From assembly GCA_036172665.1 (NCBI GenBank), contig JAYKNF010000013.1:3968001-4032000 (forward strand): 64,000 nt of DNA, read 5' to 3'. Shown in pieces: positions 9,965-22,386 of this stretch. The notes beneath the pieces were generated by a model. It was not told the DNA's origin, searched no databases, and saw only the letters and a list, made by a program, of their open reading frames with translations. Each line of letters begins with the position of its first letter. Within the stretch, counting starts at the first letter, position 1. Source of the DNA: Prosopocoilus inquinatus (lineage: Eukaryota; Arthropoda; Insecta; Coleoptera; Lucanidae). The position numbers and the translations under genes were made by a program.

Positions 9965-11480
9965 ATGGCGCCGCAATGATCGAAATCGGTCGCGTAGAAC
10001 GTAAACCCGGGTTGTCGCGTATCAAACGAAAGGTCTCGCCGAGCGGCGACGGAAAATGGCGTCGGTTCGATTTTTCGATCGAAGATGGCGCTGCAATGAT
10101 CGAAATCGGACGCGTCGAACGTAAACCCGGGTTGTCGCGTATCAAACGAAAGGTCTCGCCGAGCGGCGACGGAAAATCGCGTCGGTTCGATTTTTCGATC
10201 GAAGATGGCGCTGCAATGATCGAAACTGGACGCGTCGAACGTAAACCCGGATTGTCGCGTATCAAACGAAAGGTCTCGCCGAGCGGCGACGGAAAATCGC
10301 GTCGGTTCGATTTTTCGATCGAAGATGGCGCTGCAATGATCGAAATCGGACGCGTCGAACGTAAACCCGGGTTGTCGCGTATCAAACGAAAGGTCTCGCC
10401 GAGCGGCGACGGAAAATCGCGTCGGTTCGATTTTTCGATCGAAGATGGCGCTGCAATGATCGAAATCGGACGCGTCGAACGTAAACCCGGGTTGTCGCGT
10501 ATCAAACGAAAGGTCTCGCCGAGCGGCGACGGAAAATCGCGTCGGTTCGATTTTTCGATCGAAGATGGCGCTGCAATGATCGAAATCGGACGCGTCGAAC
10601 GTAAACCCGGGTTGTCGCGCATCAAACGAAAGGTCTCGCCGAGCGGCGACGGAAAATCGCGTCGGTTCGATTTTTCGATCGAAGATGGCGCTGCAATGAT
10701 CGAAACTGGACGCGTCGAACGTAAACCCGGGTTGTCGCGTATCAAACGAAAGGTCTCGCCGAGCGGCGACGGAAAATCGCGTCGGTTCGATTTTTCGATC
10801 GAAGATGGCGCTGCAATGATCGAAACTGGACGCGTCGAACGTAAATAAACCCGGGTTGTCGCGCATCAAACGAAAGGTCTCGCCGAGCGGCGACGGAAAA
10901 TCGCGTCGGTTCGATTTATCGATCGAAGATGGCGCTGCAATGATCGAAATCGGACGCGTTGAACGTAAACCCGGGTTGTCGCGTATCAAACGAAAGGTCT
11001 CGCCGAGCGGCGACGGAAAATCGCGTCGGTTCGATTTTTCGATCGAAGATGGCGCTGCAATGATCGAAATCGGACGCGTCGAACGTAAACCCGGGTTGTC
11101 GCGTATCAAACGAAAGGTCTCGCCGAGCGGCGACGGAAAATCGCGTCGGTTCGATTTTTCGATCGAAGATGGCGCTGCAATGATCGAAATCGGACGCGTC
11201 GAACGTAAACCCGGGTTGTCGCGTATCAAACGAAAGGTCTCTCCGAGCGGCGACGGAAAATCGCGTCGGTTCGATTTTTCGATCGAAGATGGCGCTGCAA
11301 TGATCGAAATCGAACGCGTCGAACGTAAACCCGGATTGTCGCGTATCAAACGAAAGGTCTCGCCGAGCGGCGACGGAAAATCGCGTCGGTTCGATTTTTC
11401 GATCGAAGATGGCGCTGCAATGATCGAAATCGGACGCGTCGAACGTAAACCCGGATTGTCGCCTATCAAACGAAAGGTCT
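9965..11480. repeat. 120-bp array A4, 13 blocks
   Basis: The first block has AAAATGGCGTCGG in place of AAAATCGCGTCGG. The TAAA duplication recurs at about 10842-10849, one block earlier relative to the start than in A2 and A3. The next block carries GATTTATCG. A late block with CTCTCCGAGC and GAACGCG is missing from A5. The forward frame is open 9946-10848 and 10856-11482. Confidence 0.97.
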
Positions 11481-13402
11481 AAATCGATCGCGTCGAATTC
11501 TTTCCGACGTAGAAGAAAGTAGCTTTACGAACGTAACGTTTACCACATGGCGAGAGATATACGGGGTGATATCGAAAATGTGACACGAGCGCGTGTGTAA
11601 CAGTGAAAAAGTGTTTCCACTGAAAAAAAGTAAGTGTTAAAAACAACTGAAAACCTCCAAATTCCATTTCTCCGATGTTACTCCGGTAATCGGAAAAAAG
11701 GTTATAAGACGATCGCGGCGGCGGCGGCGGCGTCGTTTTGCCGGTTAAATTCTTCACGATTTGCATTGTGCCGTCGCGTGTACGCTCGACCGAACGCGTC
11801 GAGATTTTGACGGAGCTCATTTGAATTTGCCGCCGCGTAAAAGATGGGATCGACGAGGGTTGGTTGGCAGCGATCGCGCGACACGCGCAGTAAGGAAACC
11901 TTGACATTTGACATATGTAATATTATATATCTGTACGGCCAGTCGTGGGGCCGGAGCACCGGTGGTCGGAAGGGAGGGGGGGCGTGCTGCCTATCGACAG
12001 TGATCTAACCTGAAAGCGACGCGCGAACTCTTTCGCGTGTGTCGTGTTACGCCGGCAGTCGGCCCGGCGGCGGAGGGAGTACGTGCGCCGCCGGTCGAAC
12101 GTGACCTAATCTAAAGCCGCCGACGCGATCTCTTTCGCCGCGCGGACGCGTTCGAACATAATTTCGACCGTACATATTACGTAAATAGATGAATAAAGGA
12201 GGCTTTGGATGTTCGTTTGTGATTAAAAAAAAAATGCGAGCGCGGGGAGGTCGATTCGTTCGCTCTCCGGCCGGCAATTAAAGCGGGAAATTTAAGGGAA
12301 AAAATTGAAAAAAATCGATAAAAATTTTAAAAAATTAAAAATTAAGAGAACGGAAAAATTGAACAAATTGGGGAAAAATATTCAAAATTTTGGGGGGGAA
12401 ATTTAAAAAAATCGAGAAAAATCGACAAGAATTCTAAAAATTAGGGAAACGGATTTCTTAAGTTTCCCAACTTTTTTAAAACATTTCATCACTTCTTACA
12501 TTTTCCTTCACTTTTTTTCGAAAATTGTTCAAGGTCAACCCAACCGACGCCAACCCAAGCGAGGCCAACCCAGACGGCGAAAAAAAATTTAAAAATTAGG
12601 AGAACGGAAAAATTGAAAAAATTGGGGAAAAATATTCAAAATTTCGGGAAAAAATTGAAAAAATCGAAAAAAATAGGAAAAAATTCTAAGAATAGAGGAA
12701 GCCGATTATTGACGTTTTACAACTTTTTTAAAACATTTTTCCTCACTTTCTCTTACATATTCCTTAACTCTTTTTTTTTTTAATTGTTCAAGGTCAACTC
12801 AAACGGCGCCAACCCAAGCGAGGCCAACCCAGATGACAGAAAAATTTTATTTTAAAGAAAACGAAAAAATTTAAAGAATTAGGGAAAAATGTAGTAAATT
12901 TCGAGAAAAAATTGAAAAAAATCGAAAAAAAATGGAAAAAATTCTAAAAATTAAGGAAACCTATTTCTCAAGTTTTCCAACAATTTTTCTCACTTTTTCT
13001 TAAACTTTCCTTCCCTTTCTGTTCTAAAATTGTTCACGGTGAACCCAACCGACGCCAACCCAAGCGAGGCCAACCCAGACGGCGAAAAAAAATTTATAAA
13101 TTAGGAGAACGGAAAAATTGAAAAAATTGGGGAAAAATACTCAAAATTTCGAAAATTAGAAAAATCAATTCTTAAAGTTTTCCAACATTCTTCCAAGTCC
13201 CTAGGTGCCGCGAGCCCCCAAAGGCTAGCGGCCCAAACAGCGCGCAGCGCTCTCACCTCTTCCGTCCAAACGAAACCTCCGTCTATACAAAGCCTCTGTC
13301 CACACAAGCCTCTGTTCATACCCACAAGTGGGCGGAGCGTAGCGGATCCCACTTGTCATATATAAGAAAAGAAACTCGGAAAAGTGTACTTAAGGGGTTC
13401 CT
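11481..13402. repeat. Long spacer S4 (four-module form)
   Basis: The same 1922 bp as S3 at an offset of 3438, with no difference that I noticed by eye. AATAAA is at 12192-12197. Modules M1, M2, M3 and truncated M4 are all present, including the TGTTCACGGT variant at the end of M3 that is shared only with S3. With A4 and A5 it defines a second local tandem duplication. No gene is seen. Confidence 0.92.
13324..13366 (+). promoter_or_regulatory. Promoter-like hairpin plus TATATAAG before A5
   Basis: The hairpin arms and TATATAAG are intact and identical to the A4 copy. Function is inferred. Confidence 0.4.
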
Positions 13403-14798
13403 ATGGCGCCGCAATGATCGAAATCGGTCGCGTAGAACGTAAACCCGGGTTGTCGCGTATCAAACGAAAGGTCTCGCCGAGCGGCGACGGAAAATGGCGT
13501 CGGTTCGATTTTTCGATCGAAGATGGCGCTGCAATGATCGAAATCGGACGCGTCGAACGTAAACCCGGGTTGTCGCGTATCAAACGAAAGGTCTCGCCGA
13601 GCGGCGACGGAAAATCGCGTCGGTTCGATTTTTCGATCGAAGATGGCGCTGCAATGATCGAAACTGGACGCGTCGAACGTAAACCCGGATTGTCGCGTAT
13701 CAAACGAAAGGTCTCGCCGAGCGGCGACGGAAAATCGCGTCGGTTCGATTTTTCGATCGAAGATGGCGCTGCAATGATCGAAATCGGACGCGTCGAACGT
13801 AAACCCGGGTTGTCGCGTATCAAACGAAAGGTCTCGCCGAGCGGCGACGGAAAATCGCGTCGGTTCGATTTTTCGATCGAAGATGGCGCTGCAATGATCG
13901 AAATCGGACGCGTCGAACGTAAACCCGGGTTGTCGCGTATCAAACGAAAGGTCTCGCCGAGCGGCGACGGAAAATCGCGTCGGTTCGATTTTTCGATCGA
14001 AGATGGCGCTGCAATGATCGAAATCGGACGCGTCGAACGTAAACCCGGGTTGTCGCGCATCAAACGAAAGGTCTCGCCGAGCGGCGACGGAAAATCGCGT
14101 CGGTTCGATTTTTCGATCGAAGATGGCGCTGCAATGATCGAAACTGGACGCGTCGAACGTAAACCCGGGTTGTCGCGTATCAAACGAAAGGTCTCGCCGA
14201 GCGGCGACGGAAAATCGCGTCGGTTCGATTTTTCGATCGAAGATGGCGCTGCAATGATCGAAACTGGACGCGTCGAACGTAAATAAACCCGGGTTGTCGC
14301 GCATCAAACGAAAGGTCTCGCCGAGCGGCGACGGAAAATCGCGTCGGTTCGATTTATCGATCGAAGATGGCGCTGCAATGATCGAAATCGGACGCGTTGA
14401 ACGTAAACCCGGGTTGTCGCGTATCAAACGAAAGGTCTCGCCGAGCGGCGACGGAAAATCGCGTCGGTTCGATTTTTCGATCGAAGATGGCGCTGCAATG
14501 ATCGAAATCGGACGCGTCGAACGTAAACCCGGGTTGTCGCGTATCAAACGAAAGGTCTCGCCGAGCGGCGACGGAAAATCGCGTCGGTTCGATTTTTCGA
14601 TCGAAGATGGCGCTGCAATGATCGAAATCGGACGCGTCGAACGTAAACCCGGGTTGTCGCGTATCAAACGAAAGGTCTCGCCGAGCGGCGACGGAAAATC
14701 GCGTCGGTTCGATTTTTCGATCGAAGATGGCGCTGCAATGATCGAAATCGGACGCGTCGAACGTAAACCCGGATTGTCGCCTATCAAACGAAAGGTCT
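13403..14798. repeat. 120-bp array A5, 12 blocks
   Basis: It copies A4 minus one block, the one with CTCTCCGAGC and GAACGCG near 11240-11320. The TAAA duplication sits at 14280-14287 and the GATTTATCG block follows. It is 120 bp shorter than A4, as expected from a single-repeat unequal exchange. Confidence 0.97.
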
Positions 14799-16477
14799 AA
14801 ATCGATCGCGTCGAATTCTTTCCGACGTAGAAGAAAGTAGCTTTACGAACGTAACGTTTACCACATGGCGAGAGATATACGGGGTGATATCGAAAATGTG
14901 ACACGAGCGCGTGTGTAACAGTGAAAAAGTGTTTCCACTGAAAAAAAGTAAGTGTTAAAAACAACTGAAAACCTCCAAATTCCATTTCTCCGATGTTACT
15001 CCGGTAATCGGAAAAAAGGTTATAAGACGATCGCGGCGGCGGCGGCGGCGTCGTTTTGCCGGTTAAATTCTTCACGATTTGCATTGTGCCGTCGCGTGTA
15101 CGCTCGACCGAACGCGTCGAGATTTTGACGGAGCTCATTTGAATTTGCATTTGAATTTGCCGCCGCGTAAAAGATGGGATCGACGAGGGTTGGTTGGCAA
15201 CGATCGCGCGACACGCGCAGTAAGGAAACCTTGACACTTGACATATGTAATATTATATATCTGTACGGCCAGTCGCGGGGCCGGAGCACCGGTGGTCGGA
15301 AGGGAGGGGGGGCGTGCTGACTATCGACAATGATCTAACCTGAAAGCGACCCGCGATCTCTTTCGCGTGTGTCGTGTTACGCCCGCAGTCGGCCCGGCGG
15401 CGGAGGGAGTACGTGCGCCGCCGGTCGAACGTGACCTAATCTAAAGCCGCCGACGCGATCTCTTTCGCCGCGCGGACACGTTCGAACATAATTTCGACCG
15501 TACATATTACGTAAATAGATGAATAAAGGAGGCTTTGGATGTTCGTTTGTGATTAAAAAAAAATGCGAGCGCGGGGAGGTCGATTCGTTCGCTCTCCGGC
15601 CGGCAATTAAAGCGGGAAATTTAAGGGAAAAAATTGAAAAAAATCGATAAAAATTTTAAAAAATTAAAAATTAAGAGAACGGAAAAATTGAAAAAATTGG
15701 GGAAAAATATTCAAAATTTCGGGAAAAAATTGAAAAAATCGAAAAAAATAGGAAAAAATTCTAAGGATAGAGGAAGCTGATTATTGACGTTTTACAACTT
15801 TTTTAAAACATTTTTCCTCACTTTCTCTTACATATTCCTTAACTCTTTTTTTTTTTAATTGTTCAAGGTCAACTCAAACGGCCCCAACCCAAGCGAGGCC
15901 AACCCAGATGACAGAAAAATTTTATTTTAAAGAAAACGAAAAAATTTAAAGAATTAGGGAAAAATGTAGTAAATTTCGAGAAAAAATTGAAAAAAATCGA
16001 AAAAAAATGGAAAAAATTCTAAAAATTAAGGAAACCGATTTCTTAAGTTTTCCTACAATTTTTCTCACTTTTTCTTAAACTTTCCTTCCCTTTCTTTTGT
16101 AAAATTGTTCAAGGTGAACCCAACCGACGCCAACCCAAGCGGGGCCAACACAGACGGCGAAAAAAAATTTATAAATTAGGAGAACGGAAAAATTGAAAAA
16201 ATTGGGGAAAAATACTCAAAATTTCGAAAATTAGAAAAATCAATTCTTAAAGTTTTCCAACATTCTTCCAAGTCCCTAGGTGCCGCGAGCCCCCAAAGGC
16301 TAGCGGCCCAAACAGCGCGCAGCGCTCTCACCTCTTCCGTCCAAACGAAACCTCCGTCTATACAAAGCCTCTGTCCACACAAGCCTCTGTTCATACCCAC
16401 AAGTGGGCGGAGCGTAGCGGATCCCACTTGTCATATATAAGAAAAGAAACTCGGAAAAGTGTACTTAAGGGGTTCCT
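14799..16477. repeat. Long spacer S5 (three-module form)
   Basis: At 1679 bp it has an M1/M2 chimera, M3 and truncated M4, the same arrangement as S0. It is the first spacer to show the 12-bp TTTGAATTTGCA duplication near 15138-15161 that marks all later long spacers. AATAAA is at 15522-15527. One private change gives GCCAACACAGAC near 16144. The chimera implies recombination between neighbouring A/T modules with loss of about 255 bp. No gene is seen. Confidence 0.92.
16399..16441 (+). promoter_or_regulatory. Promoter-like hairpin plus TATATAAG before A6
   Basis: The hairpin and TATA-like motif are intact. The distance to the array start is the usual 36-37 bp. Function is inferred. Confidence 0.4.
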
Positions 16478-17269
16478 ATGGCGCCGCAATGATCGAAATC
16501 GGTCGCGTAGAACGTAAACCCGGGTTGTCGCGTATCAAACGAAAGGTCTCGCCGAGCGGCGACGGAAAATCGCGTCGGTTCGATTTTTCGATCGAAGATG
16601 GCGCTGCAATGATCGAAATCGAACGCGTCGAACGTAAACCCGGATTGTCGCGCATCAAACGAAAGGTCTCGCCGAGCGGCGACGGAAAATCGCGTCGGTT
16701 CGATTTTTCGATCGAAGATGGCGCTGCAATGATCGAAATCGGACGCGTCGAACGTAAACCCGGGTTGTCGCGCATCAAACGAAAGGTCTCGCCGAGCGGC
16801 GTCGGAAAATCGTGTCGGTTCGATTTTTCGATCGAAGATGGCGCTGCAATGATCGAAATCGAACGCGTCGAACGTAAAGCCGGATTGTCGCGTATCAGAC
16901 GAAAGGTCTCGCCGAGCGGCGACGGAAAATCGCGTCGGTTCGATTTTTCGATCGAAGATGGCGCTGCAATGATCGAAATCGGACGCGTCGAACGTAAACC
17001 CGGGTTGTCGCGTATCAAACGAAAGGTCTCGCCGAGCGGCGACGGAAAATCGCGTCGGTTCGATTTTTCGATCGAAGATGGCGCTGCAATGATCGAAATC
17101 GAACGCGTCGAACGTAAACCCGGATTGTCGCGTATCAAACGAAAGGTCTCGCCGAGCGGCGACGGAAAATCGCGTCGGTTCGATTTTTCGATCGAAGATG
17201 GCGCTGCAATGATCGAAATCGGACGCGTCGAACGTAAACCCGGATTGTCGCCTATCAAACGAAAGGTCT
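16478..17269. repeat. 120-bp array A6, seven blocks
   Basis: The forward frame is uninterrupted from 16459 to 17271 (270 codons) and the reverse strand is open 16476-17258. Three linked variants (GGCGTCGGA with TCGTGTCGG, then AAAGCCGG with ATCAGACG) mark it as a relative of A15 and A20. Those two have TCGTATCGG at the same place and two fewer blocks. Confidence 0.97.
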
Positions 17270-19204
17270 AAATCGATCGCGTCGAATTCTTTCCGACGTA
17301 GAAGAAAGTAGCTTTACGAACGTAACGTTTACCACATGGCGAGAGATATACGGGGTGATATCGAAAATGTGACACGAACGCGTGTGTAACAGTGAAAAAG
17401 TGTTTCCACTGAAAAAAAGTAAGTGTTAAAAACAACTGAAAACCTCCAAATTCCATTTCTCCGATGTTACTCCGGTAATCGGAAAAAAGGTTATAAGACG
17501 ATCGCGGCGGCGGCGGCGGCGTCGTTTTGCCGGTTAAATTCTTCACGATTTGCATTGTGCCGTCGCGTGTACGCTCGACCGAACGCGTCGAGATTTTGAC
17601 GGAGCTCATTTGAATTTGCATTTGAATTTGCCGCCGCGTAAAAGATGGGATCGACGAGGGTTGGTTGGCAACGATCGCACGACACGCGCAGTAAGGAAAC
17701 CTTGACACTTGACATATGTAATATTATATATCTGTACGGCCAGTCGCGGGGCCGGAGCACCGGTGGTCGGAAGGGAGGGGGGGCGTGCTGACTATCGACA
17801 ATGATCTAACCTGAAAGCGACCCGCGATCTCTTTCGCGTGTGTCGTGTTACGCCCGCAGTCGGCCCGGCGGCGGAGGGAGTACGTGCGCCGCCGGTCGAA
17901 CGTGACCTAATCTAAAGCCGCCGACGCGATCTCTTTCGCCGCGCGGACGCGTTCGAACATAATTTCGACCGTACATATTACGTAAATAGATGAATAAAGG
18001 AGGCTTTGGATGTTCGTTTGTGATTAAAAAAAAATGCGAGCGCGGGGAGGTCGATTCGTTCGCTCTCCGGCCGGCAATTAAAGCGGGAAATTTAAGGGAA
18101 AAAATTGAAAAAAATCGATAAAAATTTTAAAAAATTAAAAATTAAGAGAACGGAAAAATTGAAAAAATTGGGGAAAAATATTCAAAATTTTGGGGGGGAA
18201 ATTTAAAAAAATCGAGAAAAATCGACAAGAATTCTAAAAATTAGGGAAACGGATTTCTTAAGTTTCCCAACTTTTTTAAAACATTTCATCACTTCTTACA
18301 TTTTCCTTCACTTTTTTTCGAAAATTGTTCAAGGTCAACCCAATCGACACCAACTCAAGCGAGGCCAACCCAGACGGCGAAAAAAAATTTAAAAATTAGG
18401 AGAACGGAAAAATTGAAAAAATTGGGGAAAAATATTCAAAATTTCGGGAAAAAATTGAAAAAATCGAAAAAAATAGGAAAAAATTCTAAGAATAGAGGAA
18501 GCCGATTATTGACGTTTTACAACTTTTTTAAAACATTTTTCCTCACTTTCTCTTACATATTCCTTAACTCTTTTTTTTTTTTTAATTGTTCAAGGTCAAC
18601 TCAAACGGCGCCAACCCAAGCGAGGCCAACCCAGATGACAGAAAAATTTTATTTTAAAGAAAACGAAAAAATTTAAAGAATTAGGGAAAAATGTAGTAAA
18701 TTTCGAGAAAAAATTGAAAAAAATCGAAAAAAAATGGAAAAAATTCTAAAAATTAAGGAAACCGATTTCTTAAGTTTTCCAACAATTTTTCTCACTTTTT
18801 CTTAAACTTTCCTTCCCTTTCTGTTGTAAAATTGTTCAAGGTGAACCCAACCGACGCCAACCCAAGCGAGGCCAACCCAGACGGCGAAAAAAAAATTATA
18901 AATTAGGAGAACGGAAAAATTGAAAAAATTGGGGAAAAATACTCAAAATTTCGAAAATTAGAAAAATCAATTCTTAAAGTTTTCCAACATTCTTCCAAGT
19001 CCCTAGGTGCCGCGAGCCCCCAAATGCTAGCGGCCCAAACAGCGCGCAGCGCTCTCACCTCTTCCGTCCAAACGAAACCTCCGTCTATACAAAGCCTCTG
19101 TCCACACAAGCCTCTGTTCATACCCACAAGTGGGCGGAGCGTAGCGGATCCCACTTGTCATATATAAGAAAAGAAACTCGGAAAAGTGTACTTAAGGGGT
19201 TCCT
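17270..19204. repeat. Long spacer S6 (four-module form)
   Basis: At 1935 bp it has M1, M2, M3 and truncated M4. It carries CAATCGACACCAACTC at the end of M1, shared with S16 and S21, and CCCAAATGCTAGC for CCCAAAGGCTAGC in the pre-TATA part, shared with S16, S19 and S21. AATAAA is at 17993-17998. These markers tie the three 15-block units together. No gene is seen. Confidence 0.92.
19126..19168 (+). promoter_or_regulatory. Promoter-like hairpin plus TATATAAG before A7
   Basis: Both arms are perfect here. The copies before A17, A20 and A22, which share its upstream marker, carry a mismatch instead, so that change came after this copy split off. Function is inferred. Confidence 0.4.
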
Positions 19205-20956
19205 ATGGCGCCGCAATGATCGAAATCGGTCGCGTAGAACGTAAACCCGGGTTGTCGCGTATCAAACGAAAGGTCTCGCCGAGCGGCGACGGAAAATCGC
19301 GTCGGTTCGATTTTTCGATCGAAGATGGCGCTGCAATGATCGAAACTGGACGCGTCGAACGTAAACCCGGGTTGTCGCGTATCAAACGAAAGGTCTCGCC
19401 GAGCGGCGACGGAAAATCGCGTCGGTTCGATTTTTCGATCGAAGATGGCGCTGCAATGATCGAAACTGGACGCGTCGAACGTAAACCCGGGTTGTCGCGT
19501 ATCAAACGAAAGGTCTCGCCGAGCGGCGACGGAAAATCGCGTCGGTTCGATTTTTCGATCGAAGATGGCGCTGCAATGATCGAAACTGGACGCGTCGAAC
19601 GTAAACCCGGGTTGTCGCGCATCAAACGAAGGGTCTCGCCGAGCGGCGACGGAAAATCGCGTCGGTTCGATTTTTCGATCGAAGATGGCGCTGCAATGAT
19701 CGAAATCGGACGCGTTGAACGTAAACCCGGGTTGTCGCGTATCAAACGAAAGGTCTCGCCGAGCGGCGACGGAAAATCGCGTCGGTTCGATTTTTCGATC
19801 GAAGATGGCGCTGCAATGATCGAAATCGGACGCGTCGAACGTAAACCCGGGTTGTCGCGTATCAAACGAAAGGTCTCGCCGAGCGGCGACGGAAAATCGC
19901 GTCGGTTCGATTTTTCGATCTAAGATGGCGCTGCAATGATCGAAATCGAACGCGTAGAACGTAAACCCGGATTGTCGCGGATCAAACGAAAGGTCTCGCC
20001 GAGCGGCGACGGAAAATCGCGTCGGTTCGATTTCTAGATCGAAGATGGCGCTGCAATGATCGAAATCGGACGCGTCGAACGTAAACCCGGGTTGTCGCAT
20101 ATCAAACGAAAGGTCTCGCCGAGCGGCGACGGAAAATCGCGTCGGTTCGATTTTTCGATCGAAGATGGCGCTGCAATGATCGAAACTGGACGCGTCGAAC
20201 GTAAACCCGGATTGTCGCGTATCAAACGAAAGGTCTCGCCGAGCGGCGACGGAAAATCGCGTCGGTTCGATTTTTCGATCGAAGATGGCGCTGCAATGAT
20301 CGAAATCGGACGCGTCGAACGTAAACCCGGGTTGTCGCGCATAAAACGAAAGGTCTCGCCGATCGGCGACGGAAAATCGCGTCGGTTCGATTTTTCGATC
20401 GAAGATGGCGCTGCAATGATCGAAACTGGACGCGTCGAACGTAAACCCGGGTTGTCGCGCATCAAACGAAAGGTCTCGCCGAGCGGCGACGGAAAATCGC
20501 GTCGGTTCGATTTTTCGATCGAAGATGGCGCTGCAATGATCGAAATCGGACGCGTCGAACGTAAACCCGGGTTGTCGCATATCAAACGAAAGGTCTCACC
20601 GAGCGGTGACGGAAAATCGCGTCGGTTCGATTTTTCGATCGAACATGGCGCTGCAATGATCGAAATCGGACGCGTCGAACGTAAACCCGGGTTGTCGCGC
20701 ATAAAACGAAAGGTCTCGCCGAGCGGCGACGGAAAATCGCGTCGGTTCGATTTTTCGATCGAAGATGGCGCTGCAATGATCGAAATCGGACGCGTCGAAC
20801 GTGAACCCGGGTTGTCGCGCATAAAACGAAAGGTCTCGCCGAGCGGCGACGGAAAATCGCGTCGGTTCGATTTTTCGATCGAAGATGGCGCTGCAATGAT
20901 CGAAATCGGACGCGTCGAACGTAAACCCGGATTGTCGCCTATCAAACGAAAGGTCT
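19205..20956. repeat. 120-bp array A7, 15 blocks, forward frame broken twice
   Basis: The forward frame stops at ATCTAAGATGG (TAA at 19921-19923) and again at TTTCTAGATC (TAG near 20036). The block between them contains GCGTAGAACG, normally seen only in array-start blocks, and TCGCGGATC. This may be a relic edge repeat inside an array. A private GTGAACCC change occurs near 20801. Several blocks carry GCATAAAACG, which opens a third antisense frame. Confidence 0.97.
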
Positions 20957-21234
20957 AAATCGATCGCGTCGAATTCTTTCCGACGTAGAAGAAAGTAGCT
21001 TTACGAACGTAACGTTTACCACATGGCGAGAGATATACGGGGTGATATCGAAAATGTGACACGAACGCGTGTGTAACAGTGAAAAAGTGTTTCCACTGAA
21101 AAAAAGTAAGTGTTAAAAACAACTGAAAACCTCCAAATTCCATTTCTCCGATGTTACTCCGGTAATCGGAAAAAAGGTTATAAGACGATCGCGGCGGCGG
21201 CGGCGGCGTCGTTTTGCCGGTTAAATTCTTCACG
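20957..21234. repeat. Short linker A7/A8 (278 bp)
   Basis: It is the first 278 bp of the long spacer, ending TTCTTCACG and joined to AAACCCGGG inside a 120-bp repeat. It includes a CAGTG/CACTG hairpin, a GTAAGT splice-donor-like site after an A-run, and a GCG trinucleotide run. It lacks the T/A motif, AATAAA, A/T modules and TATATAAG. All 16 short linkers have this length and this junction. Confidence 0.95.
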
Positions 21235-22108
21235 AAACCCGGGTTGTCGCGTATCAAACGAAAGGTCTCGCCGAGCGGCGACGGAAAATCGCGTCGGTTC
21301 GATTTTTCGATCGAAGATGGCGCTGCAATGATCGAAATCGAACGCGTCGAACGTAAACCCGGATTGTCGCGTATCAAACGAAAGGTCTCGCCGAGCGGCG
21401 ACGGAAAATCGCGTCGGTTCGATTTCTCGATCGAAGATGGCGCTGCAATGATCGAAATCGGACGCGTCGAACGTAAACCCGGGTTGTCGCATATCAAACG
21501 AAAGGTCTCGCCGAGCGGCGACGGAAAATCGCGTCGGTTCGATTTTTCGATCGAAGATGGCGCTGCAATGATCGAAATCGGACGCGTCGAACGTAAACCC
21601 GGGTTGTCGCGTATCAAACGAAAGGTCTCGCCGAGCGGCGACGGAAAATCGCGTCGGTTCGATTTTTCGATCGAAGATGGCGCTGCAATGATCGAAATCG
21701 AACGCGTCGAACGTAAACCCGGGTTGTCGCGTATCAAACGAAAGGTCTCACCGAGCGGCGACGGAAAATCGCGTCGGTTCGATTTTTCGATCGAAGATGG
21801 CGCTGCAATGATCGAAATCGGACGCGTCGAACGTAAACCCGGATTGTCGCGTATCAAACGAAAGGTCTCGCCGAGCGGCGACGGAAAATCGCGTCGGTTC
21901 GATTTCTCGATCGAAGATGGCGCTGCAATAATCGAAATCGGACGCGTCGAACGTAAACCCGGGTTGTCGCGTATCAAACGAAAGGTCTCGCCGAGCGGCG
22001 ACGGAAAGTCGCGTCGGTTCGATTTTTCGATCGAACATGGCGCTGCAATGATCGAAATCGGACGCGTCGAACGTAATCCCGGATTGTCGCCTATCAAACG
22101 AAAGGTCT
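21235..22108. repeat. 120-bp array A8, eight blocks, short-linker type
   Basis: It starts mid-repeat at AAACCCGGG rather than with the array-start variant. It ends with CGTAATCCC before TCGCCTATC, a change shared with A18 and A23. GCAATAATC near 21929 and a CTCACCGAG block near 21750 are further shared markers. The forward frame is open from 21214 to 22110 without an array-start ATG. Confidence 0.96.
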
Positions 22109-22386
22109 AAATCGATCGCGTCGAATTCTTTCCGACGTAGAAGAAAGTAGCTTTACGAACGTAACGTTTACCACATGGCGAGAGATATACGGGGTGATAT
22201 CGAAAATGTGACACGAACGCGTGTGTAACAGTGAAAAAGTGTTTCCACTGAAAAAAAGTAAGTGTTAAAAACAACTGAAAACCTCCAAATTCCATTTCTC
22301 CGATGTTACTCCGGTAATCGGAAAAAAGGTTATAAGACGATCGCGGCGGCGGCGGCGGCGTCGTTTTGCCGGTTAAATTCTTCACG
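22109..22386. repeat. Short linker A8/A9 (278 bp)
   Basis: Same junction and length as the other short linkers. It retains CACATGGCG near 22173, whereas the matching linker A23/A24 has CACACGGCG. It is therefore slightly different from its third-level partner. Confidence 0.95.

Noticed and set aside
18413..18676. Lys/Asn-rich 74-87-codon frames in module M2
   Set aside because: Low-complexity translation of A-rich and T-rich halves, with variable ends depending on T-run length.
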